A DNA stretch of 64,000 bases from NCBI RefSeq assembly GCF_003711105.1, contig NZ_CP023865.1, forward strand, positions 6,617,001 to 6,681,000, given 5' to 3'. The DNA comes from Actinoplanes teichomyceticus ATCC 31121 (GTDB lineage Bacteria > Actinomycetota > Actinomycetes > Mycobacteriales > Micromonosporaceae). Every line of letters begins with the position of its first letter. Position 1 is the first letter of the stretch. Below, one piece after another: positions 16,784 through 24,594 of the stretch. The translations under genes were made by a program, and so were the position numbers. Below the pieces are notes generated by a model. That model did no database searches and was not told where the DNA came from. It saw only the letters and a program-made list of their open reading frames with translations.

Positions 16784-17937
16784 GCGCGCACCTCCGTAGT
16801 GGCCGGTGGAGGAGCGGGAACCTCCAGCTCGATCGTCGTACCGGTGTCCGGGTCACTGCGCACGGTCAGCACGCCGCCCACCTGCTCGGCCCGCGACCGC
16901 ATCCCGGGCAGCCCGAACCCGCCCGTCGAAGCCGGGGCGAAGCCACAGCCGTCGTCCCGGATCACCACCCGCACCGCCGCCGGAGAATACGCCAGCAGCA
17001 CCGCGGCCTCCCGGGCCCGGGCGTGCCGCCGCACATTGGCCAGCGCCTCCTGGGTCGCGCGCAGCAGCACCACCTCGACGGCGGTCGGCAGCTCACGGGG
17101 CTCCCCGGTGACCCGGAACCCGGCCGGCACGCCGGTCTCCTCGGTGAACCGGGCGGCTTGACGGCGTACCGCATCGAGCAGACCGGACGCCAACGCGGAC
17201 GGTGCGAGGGCCGCGACGATGGCCCGGCTCTCCGCCAGGTTCTCCCGCGCGGTGCGGACCGCGAGCGCGAGGCGCTCGTCACGCAACCCCGGATCGGCCG
17301 CCTGGATGAGCGTGATGATGCTGGTGAAGCCCTGCGCCAGGGTGTCGTGGATCTCGCCGGCCAGGCGGGTCCGCTCGGCGGTGACGCCGGCCTCGTGGGA
17401 GAGCCGGGCCACCTCCGCGCGGCTGGCCTCCAGTTCGGCGATCAGGTGCGCCCGCCCGGTGCTCTGCTCGATCACCTTGATGATCCACAGGCCGAGCCAG
17501 ATGCCGGACGCCGCGGACACCGCGGCGATCACCAGATCCATCCGCACGTCGCCGTGCCCGGTGACCACGTCGGCCACCACCGGCACCGCGTTGACCAGCA
17601 GCACCGCGGCGATGGCGACGCCGGTCGGCGCCATCCGGAAGATCAGCGGAATCACCGCGAAGAGCAGCCAGGCGGCGGCCGGGAGCGCGACGATCGCCAC
17701 CGCGAACAGGGCGATGTGCACGAACAGCACGACGATCGAGATGATCCCGTCGCCCACGCGCCGGCTCAGCCGCCGCCCGACCGCCGCGTGCAACCCGGCC
17801 ATCGCGGCCAACGCGACCAGGGCCACCACGCGGCGGACCGGAGTGGCGTCCAGGACGGTGATCGTGGCGCCGACGACGACCGCGATCACCGCGAAGTAGG
17901 TGTCCCACCACAGTGAGTAACTGCTGTGGACGGCCAC
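16780..17937 (-). CDS. Sensor histidine kinase (HisKA_3 type)
   Basis: The roughly 385-residue protein has five or six transmembrane helices in the first 160 residues with little extracellular loop, so it probably senses within the membrane. A short coiled coil (LIAELEASRAEVARLS) links to the dimerisation box AGEIHDTLAQGF with the phospho-acceptor at H197. The ATPase domain shows RDDGCGFAP and GFGLPGMRSRAEQ. A GTG at 17937 is chosen, 8 nt after the permease stop; its ribosome site is weak. The gene lies between the exporter permease and the response regulator in one transcription unit. Confidence 0.88.
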   Translation of the reverse strand: MAVHSSYSLWWDTYFAVIAVVVGATITVLDATPVRRVVALVALAAMAGLHAAVGRRLSRRVGDGIISIVVLFVHIALFAVAIVALPAAAWLLFAVIPLIFRMAPTGVAIAAVLLVNAVPVVADVVTGHGDVRMDLVIAAVSAASGIWLGLWIIKVIEQSTGRAHLIAELEASRAEVARLSHEAGVTAERTRLAGEIHDTLAQGFTSIITLIQAADPGLRDERLALAVRTARENLAESRAIVAALAPSALASGLLDAVRRQAARFTEETGVPAGFRVTGEPRELPTAVEVVLLRATQEALANVRRHARAREAAVLLAYSPAAVRVVIRDDGCGFAPASTGGFGLPGMRSRAEQVGGVLTVRSDPDTGTTIELEVPAPPPATTEVRA

Positions 17938-17945
17938 CGGGTGGC

Positions 17946-18731
17946 TCAGCGGTCCTTGTCGTTCCACCGGAAGCTCGCCAGGCACAGCACCGATCCGATC
18001 ACACACCACGCGCCCAGCACCATCGCCGTCCGGCCCGGCTCCCACGCCCCGGCCGCCTCCAGCGACTTCATGCCATCCGGCAGAAAGACGTACCGGAAAC
18101 CCTGGGCCATCCACTTGACCGGGAAGAACGAGGCGACCGTGATCAGCCAGCCGGGCAGCTGGGTGATCGGGTGGATGAACACCCCGGAGACGAACTGGAG
18201 CGCCACCACCGGCACGTTGAGGATCGCTCCGGCGGTACGGGCGTGCTTGACGATCCCGCTGACCGCGACGCCGAGCAGCGTGCAGGCGATCACCGACAGC
18301 GTGAACAGCCAGGCGAAGGTGAGCCATCGGCCCGCGTCCGGCAACGGCATGTCGAAGACCAGCGTGCCGACCAGGATCAGCAGCGCCGCCTCGGCCACCG
18401 CCAAGGCCGACACCAGGATCACCTTCCCGGCCAGGTACGACACCACCGGCAGTGGCGTGCCCCGCAGCCGCTTGAGCGTGCCGTCCTCCCGGTCCTGCGC
18501 CAGTCCCGCGCCCATGGTCACGAAGCCGGTGGTGAGGATGCCGTACGCCAGCATGCTCGCCGCGTACACCTGGCCGGCGCCGACCCCGTCCCGGTCGTAG
18601 GAGTCGCCGAAGATCGTGCCGAACAGCAGCAGGAGCATCGCCGGGAACAGGAACGTGAACACCACGGCGGTCCGGTCCCGGAGGAACTGGAGGACCTCCA
18701 CGTGGCCGCGGCTCAGGCTCATGGACGTCAT
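17946..18731 (-). CDS. ABC-2 type exporter permease
   Basis: The 261-residue integral membrane protein has about six helices and the ABC-2 permease signature region DREDGTLKRLRGTPLPV (the cytoplasmic EDGTL...RLR...TPL loop typical of DrrB/NodJ-like permeases). The ATG overlaps the stop of the ATPase gene by 4 nt, so the two make one transporter. Substrate could be an antibiotic, lipid or peptide. It sits directly upstream of the histidine kinase, a common arrangement for self-protection exporters. Confidence 0.85.
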   Translation of the reverse strand: MTSMSLSRGHVEVLQFLRDRTAVVFTFLFPAMLLLLFGTIFGDSYDRDGVGAGQVYAASMLAYGILTTGFVTMGAGLAQDREDGTLKRLRGTPLPVVSYLAGKVILVSALAVAEAALLILVGTLVFDMPLPDAGRWLTFAWLFTLSVIACTLLGVAVSGIVKHARTAGAILNVPVVALQFVSGVFIHPITQLPGWLITVASFFPVKWMAQGFRYVFLPDGMKSLEAAGAWEPGRTAMVLGAWCVIGSVLCLASFRWNDKDR

Positions 18732-19564
18732 CGCCCGGCTCCGATCAGGTTCAGGTAGGTGTCCTCGAGGGTGGGCCGGGTGACCGTGAGGGTGCGCAGG
18801 TCGATCCCGTCGGCGACCAGCTTGCGCAGCAGATCGCCGGGGTCGGCGAGCTGCTCGGTCCGGGTACGGCCGTGCTCCCGCCAGGAGACCCGGGCATCGG
18901 CCGCGGCCCGGCCGCCCAGCGTGGCGGGGGTGCCTTCGGCCACGATCCGCCCACCGGCCAGTACCGCCAGCCGGTCCGCGAGCGCCTCCGCCTCGTCCAG
19001 GTAGTGCGTGGTGAGCAGGATGGTGGTGCCGTCCCCGGCCAGGGTGCGGATCAGATCCCAGAACCGGCGGCGCGCCTCCGGGTCGAAGCCGGTGGTCGGC
19101 TCGTCCAGGAAGAGCAGCTCCGGACGGCCGACGATGCCCAGCGCCACGTCGACGCGACGGCGCTGGCCGCCGGAGAGCGTGCGGATCCGGCTGTCCCGTT
19201 TCGCCGTCAGGCCGACCAGCTCGATCACCTCGCCGGGCCGGCGCGGGCGCGGGTAGAACCCGGCGACGTGCCGCACCATCTCGGCCACCGTGAGGTCCGC
19301 CGCGTCGGCGGCGTCCTGCAGGACGATGCCGATCCGGGCGCGCCAGCCCTGCCCGGCGGTGGCCGGGTCCGCCCCGAGCACCCGCACGTCGCCGCTGTCC
19401 CGGCGGCGGTGGCCCGCCAGGATCTCCACGGTGGTGGTCTTGCCGGCGCCGTTCGGGCCGAGCAGCGCGAAGATCTCGCCCCGGGCGACCGCGAGGTCGA
19501 TCCCGCCGACCGCCGCCCGCCCCCGATACGTCTTACGCAGGTCCCTTGCCTCGATGACTTCCAT
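18728..19564 (-). CDS. ABC-2 type exporter ATPase
   Basis: The 278-residue nucleotide-binding subunit has Walker A GPNGAGKTT at 36-44, a Q-loop in GIVLQDAAD, signature TLSGGQRRR, Walker B LLFLDEPTTGFD and H-loop LLTTHYLDEAE. The C-terminal tail LEDTYLNLIG is typical of DrrA-like ATPases. It partners the permease whose start overlaps its stop. A gap of 80 nt separates it from the preceding permease, and a palindrome is located there, so it may have its own promoter. Confidence 0.9.
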   Translation of the reverse strand: MEVIEARDLRKTYRGRAAVGGIDLAVARGEIFALLGPNGAGKTTTVEILAGHRRRDSGDVRVLGADPATAGQGWRARIGIVLQDAADAADLTVAEMVRHVAGFYPRPRRPGEVIELVGLTAKRDSRIRTLSGGQRRRVDVALGIVGRPELLFLDEPTTGFDPEARRRFWDLIRTLAGDGTTILLTTHYLDEAEALADRLAVLAGGRIVAEGTPATLGGRAAADARVSWREHGRTRTEQLADPGDLLRKLVADGIDLRTLTVTRPTLEDTYLNLIGAGR

Positions 19565-19624
19565 GCCGACGATCGTGCCGGTCCCCGGGTTCCCGCCGGG
19601 ACGACCGCGCGACGGTCAACGGTT

Positions 19625-19642
19625 GTCCATCGACCGGTGGAC
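19625..19642. promoter_or_regulatory. Imperfect 18-bp palindrome, possible operator
   Basis: GTCCATCGACCGGTGGAC, with GTCCA/TGGAC arms, in the 80-nt gap between the two exporter modules. It is preceded by GACGGTCAACGGTTGTCC-like direct repeats. A site for the operon's response regulator is possible. Only symmetry and position support it. Confidence 0.35.
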
Positions 19643-19644
19643 GG

Positions 19645-20403
19645 TCACTCCCAGCGGAAGTTGCGGGCGGCCGCGGCCGGCCAGACCACCGCCCACGTCA
19701 CCAGCGCCAGCCAGATCGACAGCGGGACGCCGTGCCCGGTCAGCGTGTCCCGCAGCGCCTCGGCGTGCGCGGCCAGCGGCAGCAGGAACCAGCCGGCCGT
19801 GCCCAGATCCGGCGCGGCGAACATGATCCCGCCGACCGACAGCATCAGCACGTAGATCAGGGTGGCCGCGCCCGTGGTCGTCTCCGGCTTCAGCACACTG
19901 GCCAGCAGCAGCGCCAGACCGCTGTACCCGGCCGCGGCCAGCACGGTCACCCCGGCGGCGGGCAGGAGCTCGCCGAGCTGCGGCCGCCAGCCGACCAGCA
20001 CGCCGACCAGCGCCAGGAACAGCACCTGCAGCACGATCTGCACGAGCACCGCGGCGGTCTTGGCGAGCAGCAGCCCCGGCCGGGTCAGCGGCGACGCGCC
20101 GAGACGTTTCAGGACGCCGTAGCTGCGCTCGTACCCGGTGGTGATCGCCTGCCCGGTGAAGGCGGTGGACATCACGGTCAGCGCCAGCACGCCGGGAACC
20201 ACGAAACCCAGACGGTCGTCGGTGGGGAGGTTGGTGACCCGGGTCAGGCCCGCGCCGAGAAGGACCAGCAACGGTACGCCCATGGCCAGCACCACCGCCT
20301 CGCCGCGGCGGGCGGTCAGGAGCAGCTCCATGCGGATCTGCCGGCCGATGATCGTACGCATCGGGGCCCGGCCGGGCGCCGGGGCGAAGGTTCCGGCGCT
20401 CAC
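19645..20403 (-). CDS. ABC-2 type exporter permease (second module)
   Basis: The 252-residue membrane protein has six predicted helices and the loop [20 protein letters not shown], equivalent to the permease EDGTL motif region. The ATG overlaps the upstream ATPase stop by 4 nt. It is homologous in plan, but not close in sequence, to the permease at 17946, so the operon carries two different ABC-2 exporters rather than a recent duplicate. Confidence 0.85.
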   Translation of the reverse strand: MSAGTFAPAPGRAPMRTIIGRQIRMELLLTARRGEAVVLAMGVPLLVLLGAGLTRVTNLPTDDRLGFVVPGVLALTVMSTAFTGQAITTGYERSYGVLKRLGASPLTRPGLLLAKTAAVLVQIVLQVLFLALVGVLVGWRPQLGELLPAAGVTVLAAAGYSGLALLLASVLKPETTTGAATLIYVLMLSVGGIMFAAPDLGTAGWFLLPLAAHAEALRDTLTGHGVPLSIWLALVTWAVVWPAAAARNFRWE

Positions 20404-21338
20404 TTGGCGACTCCTACCGTGGTGGTCGTGCTCTGGCTGGTCAGCGAGAGGTAGACGTCCTCAAGGGTGCGCCGGCGGCTGCTGACCGCGGTGACGTGCG
20501 CGTCCACGCCGGCGAACCAGCCCAGCACGTCGGCCAGCGCCCGGGTGTCCAGCGCGCCGGTGATCGCATACTCCCCCGGGGACGTCTCGGCGACCCGGTG
20601 GCGCGCCTGCAGGGCGGTCAGGTCCAGGGCCGGGTCGGCGCGGACCTCCAGCAGGTCGATGCCGGCCGCCGCGGTCAGCTCGGCCGGGGTGCCGGTCGCG
20701 GCGACCCGGCCGGACCGCATGATCACCACGTCGTCGGCGAGCCGCTCGGCCTCGTCCAGCAGGTGGGTGGTGAGCAGCACGGATACCCCGTCGGCGCGCA
20801 GCTCCTCGATGAGCTGCCAGGTGGTGTGCCGGGCCTCGGTGTCCATGCCGGCCGTCGGCTCGTCCAGGAAGACCAGCTCCGGCCGGCCCACCAGGGCCAC
20901 CGCCAGGCTCAGCCGCTGCTGCTCGCCCCCGGACAACCGGCGGAACCGGGTCTTCTCCACCCGGCGCAGCCCGAGCCGGTCGAGCAGCATGTCCGGGTCC
21001 AGCGGGTGCGCGGCGAACGAGGCGAACAACCGCAGGATCTCCCCCGCGGCGGCCCACGGGTAGACCCCGCCGGACTGCAGCATGATGCCCAGCCGTGGCA
21101 TCAGCGCGTCGTGCTCGGCGACCGGATCCATGCCGAGGATCCGGGCGGTGCCGGCGTCCGGCCGGCGGAAGCCCTCACAGACCTGCAGCAGGCTGGTCTT
21201 GCCGGCGCCGTTGTGGCCCAGCAGGGCGAGCACCCGCCCGCGCGCGGCGTCCAGGGACACCCCCGCGACGGCCGTCGTGTCGCCGTAGCGCACGACGACG
21301 TCTCGTATCTCCACCGCGGCCACGTCGCCACCCACCAT
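20400..21338 (-). CDS. ABC-2 type exporter ATPase (second module)
   Basis: The 312-residue ATPase has Walker [10 protein letters not shown], signature [10 protein letters not shown], Walker [13 protein letters not shown] and H-loop [13 protein letters not shown]-terminal extension of about 85 residues ([20 protein letters not shown] and onward) resembles the accessory domain of DrrA/CcmA-like ATPases. ATG at 21338 follows GGAG at short spacing. It is the first gene of the six-gene operon ending with the response regulator. It is divergent from rnhA. Confidence 0.88.
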   Translation of the reverse strand: MVGGDVAAVEIRDVVVRYGDTTAVAGVSLDAARGRVLALLGHNGAGKTSLLQVCEGFRRPDAGTARILGMDPVAEHDALMPRLGIMLQSGGVYPWAAAGEILRLFASFAAHPLDPDMLLDRLGLRRVEKTRFRRLSGGEQQRLSLAVALVGRPELVFLDEPTAGMDTEARHTTWQLIEELRADGVSVLLTTHLLDEAERLADDVVIMRSGRVAATGTPAELTAAAGIDLLEVRADPALDLTALQARHRVAETSPGEYAITGALDTRALADVLGWFAGVDAHVTAVSSRRRTLEDVYLSLTSQSTTTTVGVAK

Positions 21339-21472
21339 GAGCTCCGCCCATCCGATCCGCCTCCGGCCACCATACGGCGGCCCGGCCGGAGCCCCGCCCG
21401 GGGCGGCGGCCGGGATGGTCTCTCTCACTGCCGGCCGCCCTTCTCCCGGCCGGGGCGGGCCGCGGGGTTGGG

Positions 21473-21478
21473 TAGGGT
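21473..21478 (+). promoter_or_regulatory. Probable -10 element of leaderless rnhA promoter
   Basis: TAGGGT lies 7 nt before the rnhA ATG, with no Shine-Dalgarno between them. Confidence 0.5.
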
Positions 21479-21485
21479 GCCCGGC

Positions 21486-21950
21486 ATGAGTGAGCAGACC
21501 CGCGTCGTGCAGATCTACACCGACGGGGCCTGCGTGCCGAATCCCGGCCCCGGCGGCTGGGGAGCGGTGCTGCGGTGGGGCCGGGCGGAGAAGGATCTGT
21601 GCGGGGGTGAGGCCACCGTGACCACCAACAACCGGATGGAGCTGATGGCCCCGATCCGCGCGCTGGAGACGCTGACCCGGGCACCGCTGGTGGTCGACAT
21701 CTACACCGACAGCGTCTACGTCCGCGACGGCATCACCAAGTGGCTGCCCCGCTGGCGGGCCAACGGCTGGCAGACCGCGGCCCGCCAGCCGGTCAAGAAC
21801 GTCGACCTCTGGCAGCGCCTCGACGCCGCGGTGCGCCGGCACGAGGTGCGCTGGCACTGGGTGAAGGGCCACGCCGGACACCCGGAGAACGAGCGCGCCG
21901 ACCGGCTCGCCGCGCGCGGCCTCCAGGAGGCCGTGGCCGCGGCCCGCTGA
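21486..21950 (+). CDS. rnhA: Ribonuclease HI
   Basis: The 154-residue enzyme cleaves the RNA strand of RNA-DNA hybrids. The DEDD-type catalytic set is visible: D13 in IYTDGAC, E52 in NNRMELMA, D75 in IYTDSVYV and D139 in ENERADRLA, with the conserved His of KGHAGHPEN. The basic handle region [17 protein letters not shown] is present, as in E. coli RNase HI. The length is normal for the family. ATG at 21486 is immediately preceded by a -10-like TAGGGT. Confidence 0.95.
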   Translation: MSEQTRVVQIYTDGACVPNPGPGGWGAVLRWGRAEKDLCGGEATVTTNNRMELMAPIRALETLTRAPLVVDIYTDSVYVRDGITKWLPRWRANGWQTAARQPVKNVDLWQRLDAAVRRHEVRWHWVKGHAGHPENERADRLAARGLQEAVAAAR

Positions 21951-21971
21951 CCGGCGGCGGCGCTCAACCCG

Positions 21972-22045
21972 CGCCGGGCGCGGCAGCACTCGACCTCCGC
22001 CCGGCGCGGCAGCACTCCACCCCCGCCCGGCGCGGCGCGGCAGTG
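21972..22045. repeat. Short GC-rich tandem repeat downstream of rnhA
   Basis: Three imperfect units built on CCCGGCGCGGCAGCACT; the first two are 26 bp apart and the third is expanded. They fill the gap between rnhA and the convergent Pro/Ala-rich gene. Confidence 0.55.
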
Positions 22046-22075
22046 CCGACCACCCGGGGCGGATCCTCGCCTCGC

Positions 22076-23086
22076 TCAGCCGCCGCATCCGAAGCGGCGC
22101 GGGCCGTCCGGATCGCCGGCGTCCGCGGCCGGCGGCCCGGGTTGCACCGGCGACGTCGGTCCCGCGGGCGGCCGCCCCACCCTGGCCCGGGCCACCCGGT
22201 CGGCGGCGAGCCGGTAGGTGGCCGCGCGCACCAGTTCGTCCGGCACGGTGTGCCGGCCCGCACGCTCCGGCTCGGAGAGCGGGTCCGGATCGAGGCGGGC
22301 CCTCGGCACGCATGGCTCCCGTGGCGCGCGGAGCGGCGTTCCGGCGGGTGGCCCGGCACCCGCCCCGGACGATTCTCCGGTGCTCCGATCCGGGTGCCGG
22401 GACCAGCGCGGATCGGGCAGCACGGAGTAGCGCACCCCGCCCTCCGCGGCCGGGGCGGGCAGGCTGGGCACCACGTACGGCGCCGGCGCCGGGAACCCGT
22501 CCACCGGGATCGCCGCGCCACCCGCCGGAGCAGCTCCCGGGACCGGTCCCGCCGGAGCAGCTCCCGGGACCGGTCCCGCCGGAGCAGCTCCCGGGACCGG
22601 TCCCGCCGGAGCAGCTCCCGGGACCGTTCCCGCCGGAGCGGTCGCGCCCTCCGCCGCGGAACCCGGCGACCGACCGATCCCGGCACCCGCCCCCGACAGG
22701 TCCGGAGACCGACCGGTGGCGCCCTCCGCCGCGGAACCCGGCGACCGACCGATCCCGGCACCCGCCGCCGACAGGTCCGGAGACCGACCGGCCGGGACGG
22801 GCGCGGACGGGGCGTCCGCCGCGGGCGGTCCCCCCGGACGTGACCGGCGCCCGCGGTCCCCGACGACGGCCGACGCCCGCACCGCCCCGCGCCGCCGCGG
22901 CACGGCCGCCCGGACCGCGAGGCTGAACACGCTGCGGGCCGCGTGGTCGTAGCCGTGCAGGTACGCCTCCTCCCGCTCCGCCCCGCCCTGGCGTCGCTCG
23001 TGCAGCCGCCCGAGCGCGTAGCCGGCGCAGCCGACGAAGCCGGTGAGCAGGAGCAGCAGGATGGCGGAGTTGCCCGGGGCGGTCAT
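22076..23086 (-). CDS. Single-pass membrane protein with Pro/Ala/Gly repeat domain
   Basis: The 336-residue protein has one N-terminal helix (SAILLLLLTGFVGCAGYALG), then a short charged segment (HERRQGGAEREEAYLHGYDH). A low-complexity region contains two near-identical 25-residue blocks (GRSPDLSGAGAGIGRSPGSA) and four nonapeptides AGPVPGAAP. The last 90 residues are charged and less repetitive, with TVPDELVRAATYRLAADRVARARVG. No enzyme domain is seen. The helix and the C-terminus keep normal coding character, so the gene looks real although the repeats are unstable DNA. Topology with the repeat inside the cytoplasm is likely from the positive residues after the helix. Function unknown. Confidence 0.6.
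   Translation of the reverse strand: MTAPGNSAILLLLLTGFVGCAGYALGRLHERRQGGAEREEAYLHGYDHAARSVFSLAVRAAVPRRRGAVRASAVVGDRGRRSRPGGPPAADAPSAPVPAGRSPDLSAAGAGIGRSPGSAAEGATGRSPDLSGAGAGIGRSPGSAAEGATAPAGTVPGAAPAGPVPGAAPAGPVPGAAPAGPVPGAAPAGGAAIPVDGFPAPAPYVVPSLPAPAAEGGVRYSVLPDPRWSRHPDRSTGESSGAGAGPPAGTPLRAPREPCVPRARLDPDPLSEPERAGRHTVPDELVRAATYRLAADRVARARVGRPPAGPTSPVQPGPPAADAGDPDGPRRFGCGG
22524..22631. repeat. 27-bp tandem repeat, four copies, in-frame
   Basis: Four units of 27 bp (GCCGGAGCAGCTCCCGGGAC plus seven bases) start at 22524, 22551, 22578 and 22605. The last has a single substitution, and a partial fifth follows. Nine codons per unit keep the reading frame of the minus-strand protein. Confidence 0.9.
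22644..22793. repeat. 75-bp direct duplication, in-frame
   Basis: Two adjacent copies of 75 bp start at 22644 and 22719 with very few differences. They encode 25 residues each in the minus-strand Pro/Ala-rich protein. They are probably a recent duplication. Confidence 0.85.
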
Positions 23087-23286
23087 GCCTGGAGATTGTG
23101 CCGAGGTGGATAGACCGCGAGCTATGGCCCGTTCGACGTACCCCGATGGGCTTATCCCGGCGGACCGGCCGGACCCCGGTAGCGCAGGGGTGCGCGACGC
23201 ATGGCCGGAAGGGGCGGTGAGCCGGGTGGCCCCAAGAATCGCGGCGCGCCGTGGAAATCGACCCGGCGCTTTCTCCCCGTCGGTAA

Positions 23287-23292
23287 TAGTCT
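23287..23292 (+). promoter_or_regulatory. Probable -10 element of leaderless lipoprotein gene
   Basis: TAGTCT lies 7 nt before the ATG at 23300; no Shine-Dalgarno is present. Confidence 0.45.
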
Positions 23293-23299
23293 GGGCGAC

Positions 23300-24547
23300 A
23301 TGCGCATGGTGGCCGTTCTCGCCGTGGCCGCCCTGTTGGGCGTCTCCGCCTGCGACGCCGGTGACGACGACCGGCCCACGCCGAGCACCGTCGAGGTCTT
23401 CACCTGGTGGGCCGAGGGCGGTGAGAAGGCCGGGCTGGACGCGTTGGTCAGCCGGTTCGGCGCGGACTGCCCCGGCCAGCGCTTCGAGAACGGCGCGGTG
23501 GCCGGCGGCGCCGGGGTGAACGCCAAGCAGGAGCTGACCCGGCGGATGACCCGCAAGGACCCGCCGGACACCTTCCAGGCCCACGCCGGCGCCGAGCTCA
23601 GCGACTACATCGACGCCGGCCAGGTGCGGGACCTGACCGCCTACTACGACGCCTGGGGGTTGCGCGGCGTGCTCCCGGCCGGCCTGGTCGACGACCTGAC
23701 CGTACGCGGCAAGATCTACTCGATCCCGGTCAACATCCACCGCGCCAACGTGGTCTGGACGAACCCGGCCGTGCTGGCCCGCGCCGGGATCACCGCAACG
23801 CCGAAGGACCTCGGCGCCTTCCTCGGCGACCTGGCGAAGCTCAAGGCCGCCGGGGTGGAGGCCCCGCTCGCCGTCGGCCGCGACTGGACCCAGCTGATGC
23901 TGCTGGAAGCGGTGCTGATCAGCGATCTGGGCCCGGCCCGGTTCGCCGGCCTGTTCACCGGCGACACCGACTGGTCCGGCGCCGCGGTGACCCGGGCGGT
24001 CGCCGACTTCGTGCGGCTGCTGAGCTACGCCAACTCCGACCGCGACACCCTCGACTGGCCGCAGGCGGAACGCCTGCTCATCGACGGCAAGTCCGGTTAC
24101 CAGCTGATGGGCGACTGGGCGGCCGCCGACCTGACGGCGAAGGGCTTCCCGGACTACGGCTGGTTCACCTTCCCCGGCAACGGCGCGACCTTCCAGTGGC
24201 TCGCCGACTCGTTCACCCTGGCCACCGACGCGCCGAACGTCTCCGGCACCGAGTGCTGGCTGCGCACCGTCGGCTCGGCGGCCGGCCAGCAGGTCTTCAA
24301 CGCCGCGAAGGGTTCGATCCCGGCCCGCACCGACGTCGCGCCCGCCGGTTTCGCGCCGTACCAGCAGTCGGCCATGTCCGACTGGAGATCGGCCACGCCG
24401 GTGCCGTCCTGCGCGCACGGCTCGGCGTGCGCACAGCCCTGGCAGGACGCGCTGAACGCGGCGCTGACCGCGTACTCCACCCGGCGCGACGCGCGCGCCC
24501 TGCAGGCCGACCTGGCCCTGGCCGCCGACCGGTTCATCCGGCGGTAG
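23300..24547 (+). CDS. Extracellular sugar-binding lipoprotein (family 1 SBP), orphan
   Basis: The 415-residue protein has a lipoprotein signal with lipobox LLGVSAC, so it is anchored to the outer face of the membrane. The mature part is a family 1 solute-binding protein: VEVFTWWAEGGEKAGLDALV at the N-terminus, then NAKQELTRRM, DTFQAHAGAELSDYI and a C-terminal lobe with YQLMGDWAA and GSIPARTD. Close relatives bind glucose, mannose or maltose-type sugars and work with MalFG-like permeases. No permease or ATPase is nearby, so it may serve a transporter elsewhere or act in signalling; the convergent neighbour is a c-di-GMP enzyme. Confidence 0.85.
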   Translation: MRMVAVLAVAALLGVSACDAGDDDRPTPSTVEVFTWWAEGGEKAGLDALVSRFGADCPGQRFENGAVAGGAGVNAKQELTRRMTRKDPPDTFQAHAGAELSDYIDAGQVRDLTAYYDAWGLRGVLPAGLVDDLTVRGKIYSIPVNIHRANVVWTNPAVLARAGITATPKDLGAFLGDLAKLKAAGVEAPLAVGRDWTQLMLLEAVLISDLGPARFAGLFTGDTDWSGAAVTRAVADFVRLLSYANSDRDTLDWPQAERLLIDGKSGYQLMGDWAAADLTAKGFPDYGWFTFPGNGATFQWLADSFTLATDAPNVSGTECWLRTVGSAAGQQVFNAAKGSIPARTDVAPAGFAPYQQSAMSDWRSATPVPSCAHGSACAQPWQDALNAALTAYSTRRDARALQADLALAADRFIRR

Positions 24548-24594
24548 GCCCGGCCGGCGCCGCGCCGGGCGTGGCGCGGGACGCCCCCGGCGGC

